Below are positions 60,696 to 64,000 of a DNA stretch of 64,000 nucleotides, one piece after another (the first letter of the stretch is position 1; each line of letters begins with the position of its first letter). The stretch spans positions 4,092,001 to 4,156,000 of the forward strand of contig NC_135259.1 in NCBI RefSeq assembly GCF_964204865.1, read 5' to 3'. The translations under genes and the position numbers were made by a program. The notes below the pieces were generated by a model. It saw only the letters and a program-made list of their open reading frames with translations. It searched no databases and had not been told where the DNA came from. Source of the stretch: Styela clava. Its lineage: Eukaryota; Chordata; Ascidiacea; Stolidobranchia; Styelidae.

Positions 60696-61262
60696 GATGT
60701 ATTTACAAGTACACATGATATTTGTGCAATATAACCTCTGTTTACACAAATATCTTGTTAAAAATAAATATTATGGAATTAGGTAATAATTTATGTCCGT
60801 GTATGGGTTAGAATTTGTCTAAATTGAACTAGTTAGTCAAAACGTTAATCGAATGAAAGAAAAACAATATATTAAATTATTTGAGATTAATGAAATCACA
60901 TCTGTTCAATTTTGCACAGATAGACTTAACATATTTTATTCATTTTATATTTTTTTCTTATCTTTGAAAATTTATACATTCAATATTCATCTGTTTTGAA
61001 TGTTTATATCAAAGAAAAAGCCTTTTCAGTTTGTATTCAGGGGATAATGCACACGATAATAGAATATTATAAGTTCTGCTCTACTTTGGATAGGAAGGTT
61101 CAACGAATAGTTAATTTATTACTCAAAACCTAAATTTTGATTAAACTAATGATATTAAATAGCAAGCTAATCAAAGTATGCGGTAAAAATTATTAAAAAT
61201 GGTGTACGCTTTGATAGGATATTAAAAATATATAGCTTTTATTGTTTTGTTTAGATTAGAGC
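60696..61262. other. AT-rich stretch, no gene seen
   Basis: No features beyond AT-rich DNA. Confidence 0.4.
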
Positions 61263-61665
61263 ATGGGTGGCAACCTTTAGTATTGAAAGAGCCATTCAAC
61301 ATTCCTTCCATCAACCTCAAACCTACTCGGATCCGTAACTCTAATGTCATTGGCTATTAAAACTCCCGGGAAACCACCTTTGACGCAATAAATTAGTTTT
61401 TTCTAAGAAATTCAAATGAAACATCAATGATGCAATAATTCAGTCTATGACGAAATGAAAAGACTTGTAAAATGAAAAGCAACTCAAACGTTTGGGAATG
61501 CTGTGTTGTGTATTTAGTAGAGTATTTGGCTCTATGCCTTCGCCTTTTATTAAGTCCCACTGCGTCCAACAAAAACGGCTGTAACCACATTACTTTACGG
61601 GGAGCCAGATCTTCAAGCACAAAGAGCTGCATGGGGCTCCAGAGCCGCAGGTTGCCGGTCGCTTG
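61263..61665. mobile_element. Non-autonomous hAT-like MITE
   Basis: The left end is ATGGGTGGCAACCTTTAG and the right end is CCGCAGGTTGCCGGTCGCTTG, with GGGGCTCCAGAGCCGCAGG next to it. Flanks ATTAGAGC and ATCAGAGC agree at 7 of 8 positions. Overlapping frames inside are not genes. Confidence 0.75.
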
Positions 61666-64000
61666 ATCAGAGCAACATTAACCCCTGCTAGAAGCCAAAA
61701 TATCAGGTATGAAAATCCATTCACCGTGGGTTTTATTACTAGATTGGTACGAAGTACATTGATTTTGTATGTGTGATAATTCCAATGTGACGTTCATCAT
61801 CTATTACTAACTCAAATCGGAGGAAGTTATGACTGGGTAATGATCCCCCTGGTTAGATTAAGAAATTTTCAAAGAAATTTTCGTGCTATATATAGTCCAA
61901 CAGATCCATTCTGTAATATTTAAAATTCACTTCGAATGATTCACTGCATTCATAGACAGAAAAATCCCCAACTTGGACGAATACCAGATTCAACTAATTT
62001 GAACATACTTAGCTATTGACTTTTATATATGTTTGAGATTACGCAAGAACGTGTTCTTGAATATAAAACATATAAACATGAAATGAGTTGAATAATTTTC
62101 CTAAACCTAAACAATCCGGAAAAATCGAGAGATAGTTCTAACTATATTCGTATACGCAAGCATACAAATTTAATAAAATGACTTTTTACCTGCAATTTGC
62201 CATTTTCATTCCTGTTTGCGAGTAAATATTATACTATAAACATTTCTATATTATATTCCGAAATAATATCAAAACCTTTCAGATTTCGAAGAATGCTAGC
62301 AAGTTTTATGTAGACAGGCTATTTTGGATAGTTATTCTAAAAAAAAATTATCATGATATATATTGCCAATTTGTTATTGGATAAGATCTTGACAAAAATC
62401 TTGACTAACCAATTCATAAATGGATATAAAACTTTCAAAAATAATGTTGCTTTTTCATCAACTTATTGTCAGATAGTTAACTTACATCAACAATAAGTAT
62501 AAACGTAACTTTATCTCATAATCATTCCAGAAGCAATAGACAACGTATCACGTGTCAAAAATAACATATCAATTATGATATTCGTGTCTCATCATAAATC
62601 AATCGTATCATATTAAACACAATATCATATCGCTCTTGTATTGTTGCTTTTGTGCTTGACCAATAATTTTTATGACCTGTTTTCTTGCGTCATTGTGATA
62701 TTTGACCTCTCATGTCATATCGACTTCCGGGAAGTGTGTAACAATTCGCTGTTGACCTTCCGCATGCAATTCTTAGAATAAATATGTGTTATTTCCAAAA
62801 AATTAAAACTTCATCTTCGAAACTGAAAAGTCAAAAATATCCCATCAAACTGTTGAATCACTTTCATATATAATGAAAAACAAGAGTTATTTGTCTCCTT
62901 GCATACAACTGAGAAAATTTATAGCATATGTAGTATTAAATATGACTCAGCATATTGTGAAAGTCCATATGAATTGATATCATGCTCACAATAACCAAAT
63001 CGTTGAATTATTTTATATTAGATAATACCACCAGTATATTACGCAATACATTTGTTATTGTAGGGTGAGCCAAAAACATAATTCATAAAATTGCCATTTC
63101 TTCTACGAAAATGACGAAAATTATTAAACATTTGAATACTTGAACTTTTGTTTGCTTATGCTCTATTCAAAAGTTTTAGCAAACCAGGGCGTTTGGCACA
63201 AAAGTTGTGTTTTCTCTAGATTCTAGAATATGTCCTAGATTATTTGGGTTCTGCATTTTCGTCACCCTGTATTACTTTATAGTCTCTAATGAAAAAATAA
63301 CAAAAAACCGTTAGTTTATGAACCCGAATGCAGACTATGTAAACTTCACGTACATGGCTGAATAATTGCTTGCAGTTTCACTCTTGAGTGGAATTAGTCG
63401 TTGAAATAATTCACCAAGGCATAATCCTAATAAAAACGTAATAAAAATGAATTTATATTTCTAGTTATATATTATAATAACAGAATATTCAGAATAAGAA
63501 AGCATCTGTTGTCAATGCGTCTATCGTTTAAATGACGTGATGTTTATATTTTAGGCAATGCAGATTAAAATACAAATTCAAATTGTCCACATTATTCAAT
63601 TTGTTTTATTGACATTGTAAAAGTTAAAATAATGTACATAAGCAAAACAACATAAACATATTTTAATATAAATAACTCAAGTATAATTATTTATTTGACT
63701 ATATGGAAGGCATAATAATCAAATTAGGAATTGCAGTCAAATTAAAAATATGAGAGCACGAAAGTGTTCAGTATCCTATGGATTGACCGCGTGTTGCACT
63801 TTAAACAGATTCGTGACGCAGAACATTCATGCCGAAGAATACAGGAAATGAAAAGATGAATTCAAGTTGTTGCGATCGTGCAATGTCGCATATGTAATTT
63901 CCATCCGTTATGGAAACTATGCAAGTAAGAAATACTCATGGCTCATTGCACGATCACGCATGATAGATGATGTTTACTATTACGTCATTCAGCTCTGATT
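61666..64000. other. AT-rich stretch with one short inverted repeat, no gene seen
   Basis: No signal peptide, domain or splice-compatible exon was found. GATCGTGCAATG at 63874-63885 pairs with CATTGCACGATC at 63944-63955. Confidence 0.4.

Noticed and set aside
1-64000. CRISPR arrays, operons or prophage-like systems
   Set aside because: Codon structure, introns and repeats are eukaryotic; no spaced direct repeats of CRISPR type were seen.

Overview
The window looks like about 64 kb of AT-rich invertebrate nuclear DNA, most likely from a tunicate (ascidian). The reasons are short GT-AG introns, very small exons, no bacterial-type operons, many small hAT-like and other inverted-repeat elements, and secreted cysteine-rich peptide genes of a kind known from sea squirts. 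The species assignment is inference. I see no rRNA, tRNA, CRISPR array, long ORF or housekeeping gene.

The main content is a cluster of small three-exon genes for secreted peptides. Assembling exons by hand across splice sites gives two sets. (1) Left edge, + strand: two genes (908-1759 and 5746-6427) for short precursors with a signal peptide, a Trp-Trp core followed by basic residues, and an acidic tail ending FDFD or FDFE (intron phases 2 and 1). (2) 11-57 kb: seven intact genes and one broken copy with a shared six-cysteine plan. Exon 1 is a signal peptide, exon 2 carries C-x3-C-x10..13-C, and exon 3 carries C-x2-C-x4..6-C just before the stop; both introns are phase 1. Four loci are on the minus strand (A 11057-11863, B 19723-20317 broken, C 23388-24085, D 31052-31869). 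Four are on the plus strand (P1 14523-15284, P2 26526-27288, P3 35495-36462, plus two more divergent members at 51033-52531 and 55691-57196, which I call P4 and P5).

Layout: 0-7 kb, FDF-tail genes and repeats; 7-10 kb, repeats and hAT relics; 10.4-22.5 kb and 22.5-about 34 kb, two tandem units of roughly 12 kb, each ordered minus gene, divergent plus gene, minus gene (A-P1-B, then C-P2-D); 34-37 kb, P3; 37-51 kb, a gene-poor stretch with a 1.5-kb hAT element; 51-57 kb, P4 and P5; 57-64 kb, repeats only. Minus genes and the neighbouring plus genes are divergently oriented (A/P1 and C/P2, 2.4-2.7 kb apart). The four minus copies keep a TATA-like box and a GGGGAATATTTC-like box at a fixed place upstream.

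Most A/C/D and plus-family mature peptides are small, strongly basic and disulphide-rich, so a host-defence (antimicrobial) peptide cluster undergoing duplication, conversion and decay is the simplest reading. The cysteine plan resembles, from memory, that of the ascidian turgencins. Function is inferred, not shown.
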